A DNA stretch of 64,000 nt, taken from positions 1-64,000 of the forward strand of contig NZ_JAEUZA010000005.1 of the NCBI RefSeq assembly GCF_016798245.1. Direction: 5' to 3'. Under the pieces are notes generated by a model. That model worked only from the letters and a program-made list of their open reading frames with translations. It searched no databases and was not told the DNA's origin. Both the position numbers and the translations under genes were made by a program. This DNA is from Alkalicoccobacillus gibsonii. Lineage in GTDB: Bacteria > Bacillota > Bacilli > Bacillales > Bacillaceae_D. Positions 9,522 through 17,749 of this stretch are shown here, one piece after another. Numbering within the stretch: the stretch's first letter is position 1; every line of letters starts with the position of its first letter.

Positions 9522-9861
9522 TGATGAAGAGAAGCAGCTATATTACGTTAACCTTAACCCAATCAGCATGGATACAATTAGTCCCGTGCGTGTCAATGAT
9601 GGTCAGTTGATTGAATACGAAATTGAAGCGACTTTGAGTGAACGTGAGGACCTTGAACATTTGTTGCATGAGGTTCAAGCTCATGATGTAGAGCTTGGCA
9701 ATTTAATTAGCTTTAGGCATTTTGATGATACGGAAGGCGATGCTGACAAAAACGAGTATCAACGAGGGTTAAACGATATCTTTGATGAGTTGTATAAATT
9801 AGGTACAGAAGAAACAAAGGCTAAGATTAAAGAGATTCATTTAATTAATGATGACATGTAA
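9514..9861 (+). CDS. hypothetical protein, coupled to the preceding gene
   Basis: A 115-residue acidic cytosolic protein that I do not recognise. It begins MTNDEEKQLYYVNLNP and contains a helical segment rich in Glu, Asp and Leu; no membrane segment or cysteine motif is visible. ATG 9514 lies inside the end of the 73-residue gene (overlap 9514-9521), with a weak GGGACGG upstream, which favours translational coupling. A strong terminator follows at 9880-9908. Pairing with the YfhS-like gene suggests a common role, unknown. Confidence 0.7.
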   Translation: MTNDEEKQLYYVNLNPISMDTISPVRVNDGQLIEYEIEATLSEREDLEHLLHEVQAHDVELGNLISFRHFDDTEGDADKNEYQRGLNDIFDELYKLGTEETKAKIKEIHLINDDM

Positions 9862-9879
9862 ACACCCATTCGTTTCAAA

Positions 9880-9908
9880 AAAGAGCGCTAGAGACCTTAG
9901 CGCTCTTT
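9880..9908. terminator. terminator after 9514-9861
   Basis: Perfect 11-bp stem AAAGAGCGCTA/TAGCGCTCTTT, loop 7 nt. Confidence 0.85.
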
Positions 9909-9980
9909 AACTATAATCATTAAGATTTAATACACCTAGAGAGTATGGTGTATATCGAGCCTCCATCAAAAGTGGCACAT

Positions 9981-10745
9981 TTACATTAAATAATCGTATG
10001 CATTCTTAGCAATTAGGGCTACCGTCACAATGATAAATAGCACCTTCACGTAGCCTGAGCCTTTTTTTATGGCAACGTTAGCTCCTACATAAGCTCCAGC
10101 AACCATGGCAAGACCCATTGGCAAACCGTATGCGTAATGAATTGTACCAAAATACATAAAAGTTAGCAGGCCACCAATGTTACTTGCAAAATTCAGTACC
10201 TTAGCATTCCCGGCAGCCTCGACAAAATTAAAGCCAAGAAAAATAAAAGAAAATAATAAAAAAGATCCCGTCCCTGGTCCAAGAAAGCCGTCGTAAAAGC
10301 CAAGCCCCACTGCTATAAGCGCACCAACTAGCCATACCTTACGAGTAATACGTTGAAACGTAGACAAACTTCCTAGATTTTTATTTATAAGTGTATAAAT
10401 GGTTACCACTACTAGCAGAAATAAAATGATGGGTTCTAGAATATCCGGAGGAATTTTCTGTACGACGAGTACGCCTAGGACCGATCCTCCAAAGGCCAAA
10501 GGAAATAACGTAAAGACGAGTCGCTTATTAATTTGACCATGCTTGAGAAACGATAACATGCTCGTCAAAGACCCCATCGTCCCTGAAAGTTTGTTTGTAC
10601 CGAGCGCCATCTGAGGCGACATACCTGTGAAAAGAAGGGCAGGCATAGCAATCAATCCGCCCCCTCCCACTACCGCATCAACAAATGCCGCTAGAAAACC
10701 GATCACTATTAAAAACAAAAGGATTGATATAGATATTTCGTCCAT
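9981..10745 (-). CDS. TSUP family permease (TauE/SafE)
   Basis: An integral membrane protein of 254 residues with about eight hydrophobic helices. It has the two-repeat signature of the TSUP (TauE/SafE) family: N-terminal FVDAVVGGGGLIAMPALL and a second GFYDGFLGPGTGSFLL. Family members export sulfite, sulfonates or other organic anions; the substrate cannot be read from sequence. It is not next to sulfur genes here. The start is ATG 10745 with an AGTGAG-like site. It sits between the yfhS-like pair and the mutY operon and seems monocistronic. Confidence 0.85.
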   Translation of the reverse strand: MDEISISILLFLIVIGFLAAFVDAVVGGGGLIAMPALLFTGMSPQMALGTNKLSGTMGSLTSMLSFLKHGQINKRLVFTLFPLAFGGSVLGVLVVQKIPPDILEPIILFLLVVVTIYTLINKNLGSLSTFQRITRKVWLVGALIAVGLGFYDGFLGPGTGSFLLFSFIFLGFNFVEAAGNAKVLNFASNIGGLLTFMYFGTIHYAYGLPMGLAMVAGAYVGANVAIKKGSGYVKVLFIIVTVALIAKNAYDYLM

Positions 10746-10881
10746 CTACAAGCATCTCACTTTCTATATCACCACAGAAGGATGTTTTACCACTCTGAAT
10801 TCAAACATTATTCCGTTATTTATTTTTTAGAATCTATAAGGATTAAAACGCTGATAATGTTAACAGAAACTAAACTCCTAC

Positions 10882-11637
10882 TTAAAAATTCGATTTTGAT
10901 TGTCCACCATCAACGTTTAAGGTTGCTCCTACTACCCAGCTTGCTTTTTGCGAGGCTAAGAACACAACGGTATGGGCGATTTCTTCTGCTGTACCAAATC
11001 GTCCAGCCGGAATTTCTGCTTCTACAAATGCTTTCATCTTTTCAGGGTTTTCATCCACACGTTTTTGCCAATTTCCTGACGGGTGTAAAATGGATCCTGG
11101 GGCGACTCCGTTCACACGCACTCCATATTGAATGGCTTCATCTGCAAAGGCTTTAGTGAAGCTAATTAAGGCTGCCTTCGCACCATTATAGGTCGGTTTA
11201 CCACCTGCTTCACGACCAAACACTGATGAGATGTTGACGATTACCCCACCTTGTTTTTGCTTCATCTGTTGGAAGGCCAATTTGCTAAAATGTACCGCAG
11301 AGAAGTAATTTAAATCAAAGGCTTCTTGAAATGTATTCATCTCTGTTTCCTCAATGGTAGAACCATTACTTCCACCTACGTTATTGATTAAGATATCAAC
11401 AGTTCCAAGAGCTTCTGTTACGTTTTTGAATGCTCTTTCGCGTTCACTCTCAATTGAAAGATCAGCTTGCACTGTATGGATATTCAATTCCCTTTCACAC
11501 TGCAGTAATTCTTTCTCACCACGGGCCGCAACGGCAACTGTCGCCCCTTCCTCTAGAAATGCTTTAGCGATGGCTCGTCCAATTCCTTTTGAACCCCCGG
11601 TTACAAAAACAACTTTCCCTTTTAACTGCAAGTCCAT
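10882..11637 (-). CDS. short-chain dehydrogenase/reductase
   Basis: A classical SDR of 251 residues. NAD(P) motif TGGSKGIGR (about 14-22), NNVGG motif near 88, catalytic Ser in NISSVFG, catalytic pair in YNGAKAA and C-terminal VDGGQ. The arginine after the first strand (AARG) hints at NADPH preference. The substrate is unknown. ATG 11637 lies 2 nt behind the mutY stop and its RBS (GAGGTG) is within the mutY coding region, so the two genes form an operon with coupled translation. Confidence 0.85.
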   Translation of the reverse strand: MDLQLKGKVVFVTGGSKGIGRAIAKAFLEEGATVAVAARGEKELLQCERELNIHTVQADLSIESERERAFKNVTEALGTVDILINNVGGSNGSTIEETEMNTFQEAFDLNYFSAVHFSKLAFQQMKQKQGGVIVNISSVFGREAGGKPTYNGAKAALISFTKAFADEAIQYGVRVNGVAPGSILHPSGNWQKRVDENPEKMKAFVEAEIPAGRFGTAEEIAHTVVFLASQKASWVVGATLNVDGGQSKSNF

Positions 11638-11639
11638 GC

Positions 11640-12728
11640 TTATTCACCTCGTATAGAATGTGTAATAATCTTTTGATGTGACACCGGAAAAGCAAATGTT
11701 TCTAATTCAGCCTCCGTCACCCAACGCAATGGCGTTTCTTTTGTCGTGATTGCTTCTTCTGCTTCCGCTTCGTATACATTTATGTTCCAGATAATATGTG
11801 AAAACACATGCTCAATCGTCTGAACAGAATCTGAATACGTATATGCGTCAATGCCATATTCCGCCTTTAGTCCTTGTTCTAATTCCTGCTGTGAACCAGC
11901 TTGAAAAACTTCAAAGTTAGGGAATTGCCATAAACCTGCGAGTAACCCCTTTTCAGATCGTTTTTCAATGAGAAACTGGCCTTTTTTGTTTTTCACAATA
12001 AATGCAGCCATTTGTTTCGGAATAGCCTTCTTCTTTTTTGATTTCACCGGAAGCTCGTTTTGTAAACCTTGTTTGTAAGCCCCACATTCACTTTGCACTG
12101 GACATAGCAAGCAACCTGGTGAGGTCGGTGTACAGACAAGCGCACCAAGCTCCATTAATCCTTGATTAAAGGCAGAAGGGTCTTCAGGGTCAATTAATTC
12201 ATAAAGTTCGTTTTCAAAGGTTTTTCTTGTTTTTGCTTTTGCAATATCTTCGTCAATCAGTAGCACTCTCGATAGTACTCTCATGACATTTCCATCTACA
12301 GCGGGTTCAGCTTTGTTATAAGCAATACTTAAGATGGCTCCTGCTGTATAAGGTCCAACCCCTTTTAAAGAGGAGATTTCTTCCCTCGTATTTGGAACAA
12401 CTCCCGCATATTCAGAAACAACTTCACGGACTGCCGTTTGTAAATTTCGTACACGGGAATAATAACCTAAGCCTTCCCAAGCTTTTAAAATTTCATCTTC
12501 GGTCGCATCAGCTAATGCAGTAAGTGTTGGAAACTGACGCATGAAATTTAAGTAAAAAGGAATAACCGTATCTACTCTCGTTTGTTGAAGCATAATCTCC
12601 GAAACCCAAACACGGTATGGGTCCCGATTTTCACGCCATGGAAGGTCCCGTTGGTTATGGTAAAACCAGCTAATAAGCTGGGATCGGAATGCTTGAATGT
12701 TGATTTGTTCTGTACAGCGTAATTCCAA
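11640..12728 (-). CDS. mutY: adenine DNA glycosylase MutY
   Basis: A base-excision repair glycosylase of 362 residues that removes adenine mispaired with 8-oxoguanine. Catalytic E44 (SEIMLQQT), helix-hairpin-helix [10 protein letters not shown] (121-130), catalytic D145 (AVDGNV), and a 4Fe-4S cluster C199-x6-C206-x2-C209-x5-C215. The C-terminal NUDIX-like domain for 8-oxoG recognition shows the FSH loop (HVFSHIIW). TTG 12728 is preceded by GGAGTGAG at good spacing. It forms an operon with the SDR downstream. In B. subtilis mutY lies in the same order next to yfhP. Confidence 0.95.
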   Translation of the reverse strand: MELRCTEQINIQAFRSQLISWFYHNQRDLPWRENRDPYRVWVSEIMLQQTRVDTVIPFYLNFMRQFPTLTALADATEDEILKAWEGLGYYSRVRNLQTAVREVVSEYAGVVPNTREEISSLKGVGPYTAGAILSIAYNKAEPAVDGNVMRVLSRVLLIDEDIAKAKTRKTFENELYELIDPEDPSAFNQGLMELGALVCTPTSPGCLLCPVQSECGAYKQGLQNELPVKSKKKKAIPKQMAAFIVKNKKGQFLIEKRSEKGLLAGLWQFPNFEVFQAGSQQELEQGLKAEYGIDAYTYSDSVQTIEHVFSHIIWNINVYEAEAEEAITTKETPLRWVTEAELETFAFPVSHQKIITHSIRGE

Positions 12729-12741
12729 ACGTGCTCACTCC

Positions 12742-13050
12742 TTACTTCTTTTTTGCAAAGGCCCAGCAATGTAACTTATCGAGGCCACCATCAATGGAAT
12801 CTTCTAGAGCTCGAAAAACGGTATGGGTTTTGATTTGACGAAGCTCTTTTAAACGCTGATAATGGGAGAACGATGATGCGACAAACATTTCAACGTACAA
12901 TAAAGGTTGATCGCATGCCTCAAACCATTCAATGTTTGTTGCTCCTTCTTGAGCCAACTCGTTTAGAATTGTAGGCATATTCGCTTCATATGACACCTTA
13001 GCATCAGCTTGAATTTTATATTCAATAAATACACGTATCGATTGATTCAT
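12742..13050 (-). CDS. hypothetical protein upstream of mutY
   Basis: A 102-residue soluble protein that I do not recognise. Its pattern (beta strand RVFIEYKI, helix with ILNELAQEG, strands LLYVEMFVA and a C-terminal HCWAF) could fit a small ferredoxin-like or dimeric alpha/beta-barrel fold, but this is inference. ATG 13050 has AAGGA upstream; an in-frame GTG at 13056 is less likely. It ends 13 nt before the mutY start, so it probably heads the mutY-SDR operon. Confidence 0.65.
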   Translation of the reverse strand: MNQSIRVFIEYKIQADAKVSYEANMPTILNELAQEGATNIEWFEACDQPLLYVEMFVASSFSHYQRLKELRQIKTHTVFRALEDSIDGGLDKLHCWAFAKKK

Positions 13051-13110
13051 AACCACTCATCCTTATCACCTGATTTGGGTTGGAACCATTAAAGGAGGCT
13101 CCCCTGTTTC

Positions 13111-14094
13111 ATGGATACAACAACACATATTGTGATGGGTATTAGCCTTGGTGGACTAGCAACGATAGACCCTGCTGTCGCATCTAATCCTGTAATGCCA
13201 GGCGCAGTTATGGCTTGCGCAATTATTGGTTCACAGGCACCCGACTTTGATACCGTTTTGAAATTAAGAAATAATGCCGTATATATTCGAAATCACCGCG
13301 GCCTAACACATTCCATTCCAGCTGTATTAATCTGGACACTTCTTATCTCAGGAGTTATTTCCCTTTTAGTCAGTGGGTCAGATTGGCTTCATTTACTGCT
13401 TTGGACTTTTATTGCTGTCTTCTTACATGTATTTGTAGACATTTTTAATGCATATGGAACTCAAGCACTCCGCCCCTTTTCAAATAGGTGGATTGCACTC
13501 GGAGTCATTAATATCTTTGATCCGTTTATCTTCACAGCTCACTTAATCGCCATTCTTTTATGGTGGAGCAACCTGTTAACTGCAGGACCTGTGTTCTTAA
13601 GTCTATATGGACTTTTAATTGTGTATTATGGCTGGCGAATCTTTGAGAAAAAACAAGTGGTTCAAAATGCAAGACAGCTGCATCCTGATGCGACTCACAT
13701 CTTTGTTTCACCATCCATTCGTTGGAATCAGTGGCATCTCGTCATTCGAACACCAACTATGCTTCATGTTGCAGAATCAAGACAGCGTGAGATCAACTTT
13801 TTTGAACGGTATAAGTTTGTACCTATTCCTGAGACTGATATTATTAATGCCGCAAGAAAAGATCCCAACTTGTCTGCATTCCTCTCCTTTTCTCCAACGT
13901 ACCGTTGGGAAGTTGATGAAAGCAAAGATGGTATGCAAGAGGTTCGCTTTTACGATTTGCGCTACCGTAGTAAAGGGCATTATCCGTTTGTAGCCATTGT
14001 GCAGATGGACCAAGATTATAACATTGTTTCATCGTATACCGGCTGGGTATTTAGTGAAGAAACACTCCAGAAAAAATTGAAAGTTGTTACGTAA
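13111..14094 (+). CDS. yfhP: YfhP, membrane-bound metal-dependent hydrolase family (YdjM-like)
   Basis: A 327-residue protein with an N-terminal half of four to five hydrophobic helices and a soluble C-terminal half. N-terminal HIVMG, SQAPDFD and NHRGLTHS, plus HVFVDIFNAYGT, carry the His/Asp set of the DUF457/YdjM 'membrane-bound metal-dependent hydrolase' family. From memory, B. subtilis YfhP has been proposed as a negative regulator of mutY, fabL and sspE transcription; nothing in this sequence looks like a DNA-binding domain. AAAGGAGG precedes ATG 13111. It is divergent from the mutY operon. Confidence 0.82.
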   Translation: MDTTTHIVMGISLGGLATIDPAVASNPVMPGAVMACAIIGSQAPDFDTVLKLRNNAVYIRNHRGLTHSIPAVLIWTLLISGVISLLVSGSDWLHLLLWTFIAVFLHVFVDIFNAYGTQALRPFSNRWIALGVINIFDPFIFTAHLIAILLWWSNLLTAGPVFLSLYGLLIVYYGWRIFEKKQVVQNARQLHPDATHIFVSPSIRWNQWHLVIRTPTMLHVAESRQREINFFERYKFVPIPETDIINAARKDPNLSAFLSFSPTYRWEVDESKDGMQEVRFYDLRYRSKGHYPFVAIVQMDQDYNIVSSYTGWVFSEETLQKKLKVVT

Positions 14095-14097
14095 TGT

Positions 14098-14132
14098 AAA
14101 AAGGAGGTTGACCAAAGGGTCTCCTCCTTTTT
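14098..14132. terminator. bidirectional terminator between yfhP and yfhJ
   Basis: Stem AAAAAGGAGG/CCTCCTTTTT extended by an inner GACC/GGTC, with T-runs on both strands. Confidence 0.88.
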
Positions 14133-14139
14133 GTCTAAA

Positions 14140-14388
14140 CTATTCGTTCAAGTGACTGAATTTCTTTTGACCTGGCTCATATCGATGTAAATATGGACCA
14201 TATTGCTCAATCCATTTAATCACAATAGCTTCGGTTGTTTCAGGTCCTCTATATGGACGACCTGCCTTTGCCCGAGTAGCTTCAAAGTCCTCCCATAGAC
14301 TCTCTACCCACGTTCGTGCTTGATCCTTAGTCATCTCAGAATTTTTTCCAAGTAGTCGTTCAGCTAGTTCTTCAAATCGTTTTTCCAT
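14140..14388 (-). CDS. yfhJ: YfhJ, WVELL-family protein
   Basis: An 82-residue soluble protein of the small Bacillus YfhJ family, named for a WVELL-like motif; here the motif region reads TWVESLWEDFEATRAKAG. Function unknown. A weak AAAGGAG is upstream of ATG 14388. It is divergent from sspK, as expected from the yfh cluster order. Confidence 0.75.
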   Translation of the reverse strand: MEKRFEELAERLLGKNSEMTKDQARTWVESLWEDFEATRAKAGRPYRGPETTEAIVIKWIEQYGPYLHRYEPGQKKFSHLNE

Positions 14389-14477
14389 TTATCATTCTCC
14401 TTTACAATAATTACGTCTTATAGTTCTTCGTTTCTAACACACAATAGAAGTAGGCCACCAGGAGAGGAGGCTGCAGC

Positions 14478-14633
14478 ATGAGAAACAAAGCATCTCAATT
14501 TCCAGGTAGGATCTCCTTATCCGGAGAGCCTAAAGCAAAACCTGAATTCTCTTCAAAACGTGCTGATGGTACGATTGCGGATCGACCTCAAGAGCGGATG
14601 TTTCGCTCAAACACCAATCATTCAAGCAAATGA
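14478..14633 (+). CDS. sspK: small acid-soluble spore protein K
   Basis: A 51-residue protein, rich in Arg, Lys, Pro and Ser. It begins MRNKASQFPGR and carries GEPKAKPEFSSKRADG and RPQERM, the recognisable pattern of SspK, a minor spore-core protein. GGAGG lies 7 nt upstream of ATG 14478. It sits between yfhJ and yfhH as in B. subtilis. A clear sigma-G promoter was not found by eye. Confidence 0.85.
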   Translation: MRNKASQFPGRISLSGEPKAKPEFSSKRADGTIADRPQERMFRSNTNHSSK

Positions 14634-14650
14634 CGGAGGTGGCAAGTGTA

Positions 14651-14803
14651 ATGAGTCATAAACAACGTTTTAGTTCTCACTACAAAGATCCCTTTCAATC
14701 GCCACGGGCTAATGCTAAAAAGTCCTTTAACCAAGTGAATGGCGAAACCGAACAAAGTCAGCACAACATTATTTTAGAGAAACAAATGAGAACCCGTACG
14801 TAA
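14651..14803 (+). CDS. YpzG-like small protein
   Basis: A 50-residue protein starting MSHKQRFSSHYKDPFQSP, with KKSFNQVNGETEQSQ in the centre. This resembles the YpzG family of short, probably sporulation-related Bacillus proteins, from memory. GGAGG is 12 nt before ATG 14651. It starts 17 bp after sspK, so the two probably share a transcript ending at 14814-14838. Confidence 0.72.
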   Translation: MSHKQRFSSHYKDPFQSPRANAKKSFNQVNGETEQSQHNIILEKQMRTRT

Positions 14804-14813
14804 TGTTTATCTG

Positions 14814-14838
14814 AAGCAGGGAATTCACTTCCCTGCTT
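14814..14838. terminator. terminator after the sspK pair, shared with yfhH
   Basis: Perfect 10-bp stem AAGCAGGGAA/TTCCCTGCTT, loop 5 nt, then TTTTTTATT. Confidence 0.9.
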
Positions 14839-14841
14839 TTT

Positions 14842-15150
14842 TTATTGTTCAATTAGCGAAATGGGGATCCCCTCTAAATTTGTTTCATTGTTACGATAGC
14901 CCCAAGCAAAGTGTCCATTCATATAAGAAACCGCGAAGGTGGAGTGTCCATCCTTTAATGAATACGTCTGTCCAGGCTTAATATCCTCAGGATTTAGCAA
15001 GTATGCTTTTGCTAACAACACTCGACGTTCGTACACCGCAAATTCGTTAACCATCCCCATTTGCTCTGCCTTTTTTGCTTTTTCATTTAACGCAACAATT
15101 TCTTGTCTTAACTCAGGAGCCGTCATTTCACTAAATCGCTTTTCACTCAT
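14842..15150 (-). CDS. yfhH: YfhH (DUF1811)
   Basis: A 102-residue cytosolic protein matching B. subtilis YfhH: MSEKRFSEMT, then KAKKAEQMGMVNEFAVYERR and AYLLNPEDI. The function is unknown; a small beta-barrel is expected in the C-terminal half. ATG 15150 overlaps the end of recX by 8 nt, so translation is coupled. Upstream ATGs within the frame (for example 15156) cannot be excluded. Confidence 0.85.
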   Translation of the reverse strand: MSEKRFSEMTAPELRQEIVALNEKAKKAEQMGMVNEFAVYERRVLLAKAYLLNPEDIKPGQTYSLKDGHSTFAVSYMNGHFAWGYRNNETNLEGIPISLIEQ

Positions 15151-15967
15151 TCCCATCATCCCCTCTTTCATGACCCTCAAGATAGGATTCAATCATTCCG
15201 ATTGAAAACCCCTTTTGGTACAATGCTTGTTTCATTTTAAAGCGTATTTCATTTCCTGTAACCTTTTTTGACAGTTTTCTTTCGAGCTTCTCAGCCTGGA
15301 AAGTTAATGCGTCTAGCTCGTCGGTATCTTCTTGAGGCTCTAAGCGTTCAAGAACCTCCTGAATGGAGCTTGAACGGAATCCTTTTCCGCGTAGCTGCTG
15401 AAACAACTTTTGTTTTTGGGCACTTGTCGATTCTTTTGCTGACTTTCTTTTTTGTTTCTCAACCCACTTTTCAATAAGAACTCGCTCATCTTCCTCATTA
15501 AATTGATCGAGTGCTTCGTCTGTCACAGTCTGATGAACCCCTTTTTGCTTCAGCTCTTGACTGAGCTTCATAGGACCTTTGATTTGAGAAGCGGACTTTG
15601 ACCGGATATAGGACGAAGCAAAGGTTTTGTCATCTAAGTATCCATGTTCTTTAAATGTAGCAATAGCTGTTTTGATATGTTCAGGTTGTCGTTCTTTTTT
15701 CTCTAGATAATCAATCATCTCTTGCACCGTTCGCATGCGGTAAGAAAGATAATGAAGCCCGAGATTAATCGTCTTTTTCTTTTCATCCTCATCAATTAAC
15801 TCTTTTAAAGCTTCTTCATCAATCTCTAAGCCTTTACGTAAGTTATATTTTACAAAAACATTCTGGTCAACGGCAAAACCAAATGTTTCCTTCCCTTCCG
15901 CTGTAAGGTATATATTCAATCGTTCCTTATTTCGCTTCTGCATTGTAATTCGACTAATCACAGCCAT
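15143..15967 (-). CDS. recX: recombination regulator RecX
   Basis: A 274-residue RecX, which binds RecA filaments and modulates strand exchange. Repeated three-helix units are visible: LGLHYLSYRMRTVQEMIDYL, then HGYLDDKTFASSYIRSK, the family hallmark, and a C-terminal repeat ending GFSIGMIESYL. Length agrees with the Bacillus form (about 264). AAAGGAGG precedes ATG 15967. It is divergent from yfhF and coupled to yfhH. Confidence 0.93.
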   Translation of the reverse strand: MAVISRITMQKRNKERLNIYLTAEGKETFGFAVDQNVFVKYNLRKGLEIDEEALKELIDEDEKKKTINLGLHYLSYRMRTVQEMIDYLEKKERQPEHIKTAIATFKEHGYLDDKTFASSYIRSKSASQIKGPMKLSQELKQKGVHQTVTDEALDQFNEEDERVLIEKWVEKQKRKSAKESTSAQKQKLFQQLRGKGFRSSSIQEVLERLEPQEDTDELDALTFQAEKLERKLSKKVTGNEIRFKMKQALYQKGFSIGMIESYLEGHERGDDGNE

Positions 15968-16057
15968 ACGTATCCTCCTTTCTGATCAAAAGAAGTCTTG
16001 AACCCGCAGACATTCGGGTATACTCACTGTAACATCATACACTTTAGGAGGCTAAAT

Positions 16058-16960
16058 ATGAAGATCGCAATCACAGGAGGAAGTGGATTTATTGGACAGA
16101 AGCTCACTTCAAAATTAACTTCAGCCGGTCACGAAGTCCTCATTCTTACTCGAAACTTAGAAGGAAAACAAGCGAAGGATCATGTGTCATATGTTAAATG
16201 GATGAGCCAAGATGCCACACCTGAAGTTGAGCTTGAAGGAATAGATGCAATCGTTAACTTAGCTGGTGAATCCATTATGGGGCGCTGGACAAAAGAAAAA
16301 AAGGAAAAGATCTTAAATAGTCGTATAGAAGCTACCGAAGCTGTACTCTCTATTATTCAGAAGCTTAAACAAAAACCAACTGTTCTACTGAATGCCTCAG
16401 CTATAGGCTATTACGGGATTTCCGGTTCAAAGGATTTTGTTGAAGGCTCAGAGCCAGATGAACCTAATTTTCTTTCAGAGGTTACACAGAAGTGGGAGGC
16501 TTGTGCACAAAAGGCTGAAGAATTCGGGCTAAGAGTGGTCTTTGGAAGGATTGGCATTGTCTTAGATTCAAAAGAAGGCGCCCTCCCTCTTATGGTTTTA
16601 CCTTATAAGCTTTTTGCTGGGGGCACGCTCGGAACAGGAAAGCAATGGATGTCTTGGATTCATATCGATGATCTAGTGTCGCTTTATCAATTTGCCATAG
16701 AAAACAATGACGTTCATGGTCCGTTAAATATTACTGCACCTAACCCGATGCAGATGATTGAATTCGGTAAAACGATTTCTTCCGTCATTCATAAACCTCA
16801 TTGGTTACCTGCGCCTAGATTCGCAATGACAACCCTTTTAGGAGAAATGAGTACATTGATCGTTGATGGTCAAAAGGTATTCCCAAGGAAAGCGCAGGAT
16901 CATGGATATACATTTACCTATAGTGAGTTAAAGCCTGCTCTTACCGATCTAATCGGTTAA
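16058..16960 (+). CDS. yfhF: YfhF, TIGR01777-type NAD-dependent epimerase family
   Basis: An extended-SDR protein of 300 residues. It starts MKIAITGGSGFIG (Rossmann GxxGxxG) and has SAIGYYG, the YxxxK region replaced by the TIGR01777 pattern, GRIGIVLD and a C-terminal DUF1731-like end (RFAMTTLLGEMS). The substrate is unknown. ATG 16058 has GGAGG upstream; the 20 upstream in-frame codons are not likely to be translated. It is divergent from recX, as in B. subtilis. Confidence 0.87.
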   Translation: MKIAITGGSGFIGQKLTSKLTSAGHEVLILTRNLEGKQAKDHVSYVKWMSQDATPEVELEGIDAIVNLAGESIMGRWTKEKKEKILNSRIEATEAVLSIIQKLKQKPTVLLNASAIGYYGISGSKDFVEGSEPDEPNFLSEVTQKWEACAQKAEEFGLRVVFGRIGIVLDSKEGALPLMVLPYKLFAGGTLGTGKQWMSWIHIDDLVSLYQFAIENNDVHGPLNITAPNPMQMIEFGKTISSVIHKPHWLPAPRFAMTTLLGEMSTLIVDGQKVFPRKAQDHGYTFTYSELKPALTDLIG

Positions 16961-17002
16961 ATAAGCGAATAAGCCAACATTTAAAAAGTTCAAATAATTG
17001 TG

Positions 17003-17027
17003 GTTTAAGCTACGGTTCATCGGGTAC
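17003..17027 (+). promoter_or_regulatory. sigma-B-type promoter upstream of ectABC
   Basis: GTTTAA (17003-17008), 13-bp spacer, GGGTAC (17022-17027), compared with the general-stress consensus GTTTAA-N12-15-GGGTAT. It would give a 5' leader of about 170 nt before ectA. No equally good sigma-A promoter was seen in this gap (16961-17203), which otherwise holds no gene. Confidence 0.6.
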
Positions 17028-17203
17028 GTATATACAGGAAACAGACAGATGATGGGGGCTACGTCTGCTCAGTCGTAGTTAGAGAGTTGCATGCGTCTTT
17101 ATGGCTTCATAGGTCGTTTGCCTCTCTCCTTGCTTATCGTTAACATGATGAGTGGAGTTTGTTTCCAATTAAAAATACAGCAACTTAAAAAGGGGTGAAG
17201 ACA

Positions 17204-17707
17204 ATGAGCAAACAGACAGCAACAATCGTTCCAGTTACATTTGAAAAAGCGAAAAAAGAAGACAGTAAAGCGATGTGGGAGCTCGTAAACAATACGACTC
17301 TCGATCAAAACTCACCTTACAAATATATGATGATGGCTGATTTCTTTACCGAAACATGTGTAGTAGCTAAGCAAGACGAGAAGTTAGTGGGGTTCGTGAC
17401 GGCATTTATTCAACCAGAACGCCCAGATACTCTATTTGTTTGGCAGGTCGGCGTTGATTCCTCTCAAAGAGGAAAGGGTCTCGCTTCTAAGATGATCAAG
17501 GAATTAGCTCAATGGAATGCGAATCAAGTCCATTTTATTGAAGCCACAGTTACACCTTCAAACGAAGCATCTAGAGCGTTATTCCATAAGCTTGGTAGAG
17601 AGTTCAACACAAACTGCGAGGTATCAGATCATTTCTCAGCCTCCCTTTTCCCAGATAACAGCCATGAAAAAGAACAACTATTTAGAATTGGTCCATTCCA
17701 TGTATAA
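17204..17707 (+). CDS. ectA: L-2,4-diaminobutyrate N-gamma-acetyltransferase EctA
   Basis: A GNAT-fold enzyme of 167 residues that acetylates L-2,4-diaminobutyrate, the second step of ectoine synthesis. Diagnostic features are the substrate-pocket stretch MWELVNNTTLDQNSPYKY near residue 25, the acetyl-CoA loop SSQRGKGLASKM near 90, and the C-terminal CEVSDHFSASLFP. AAAAAGGGGTG precedes ATG 17204. It is the first gene of ectABC; the order and short gaps (42 and 26 bp) make an operon clear. The compatible solute protects against high salinity and alkaline stress. Confidence 0.95.
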   Translation: MSKQTATIVPVTFEKAKKEDSKAMWELVNNTTLDQNSPYKYMMMADFFTETCVVAKQDEKLVGFVTAFIQPERPDTLFVWQVGVDSSQRGKGLASKMIKELAQWNANQVHFIEATVTPSNEASRALFHKLGREFNTNCEVSDHFSASLFPDNSHEKEQLFRIGPFHV

Positions 17708-17749
17708 AAAAGATACAGGTATCTATCTAAAGGAGGAGTACTTTAAAAC

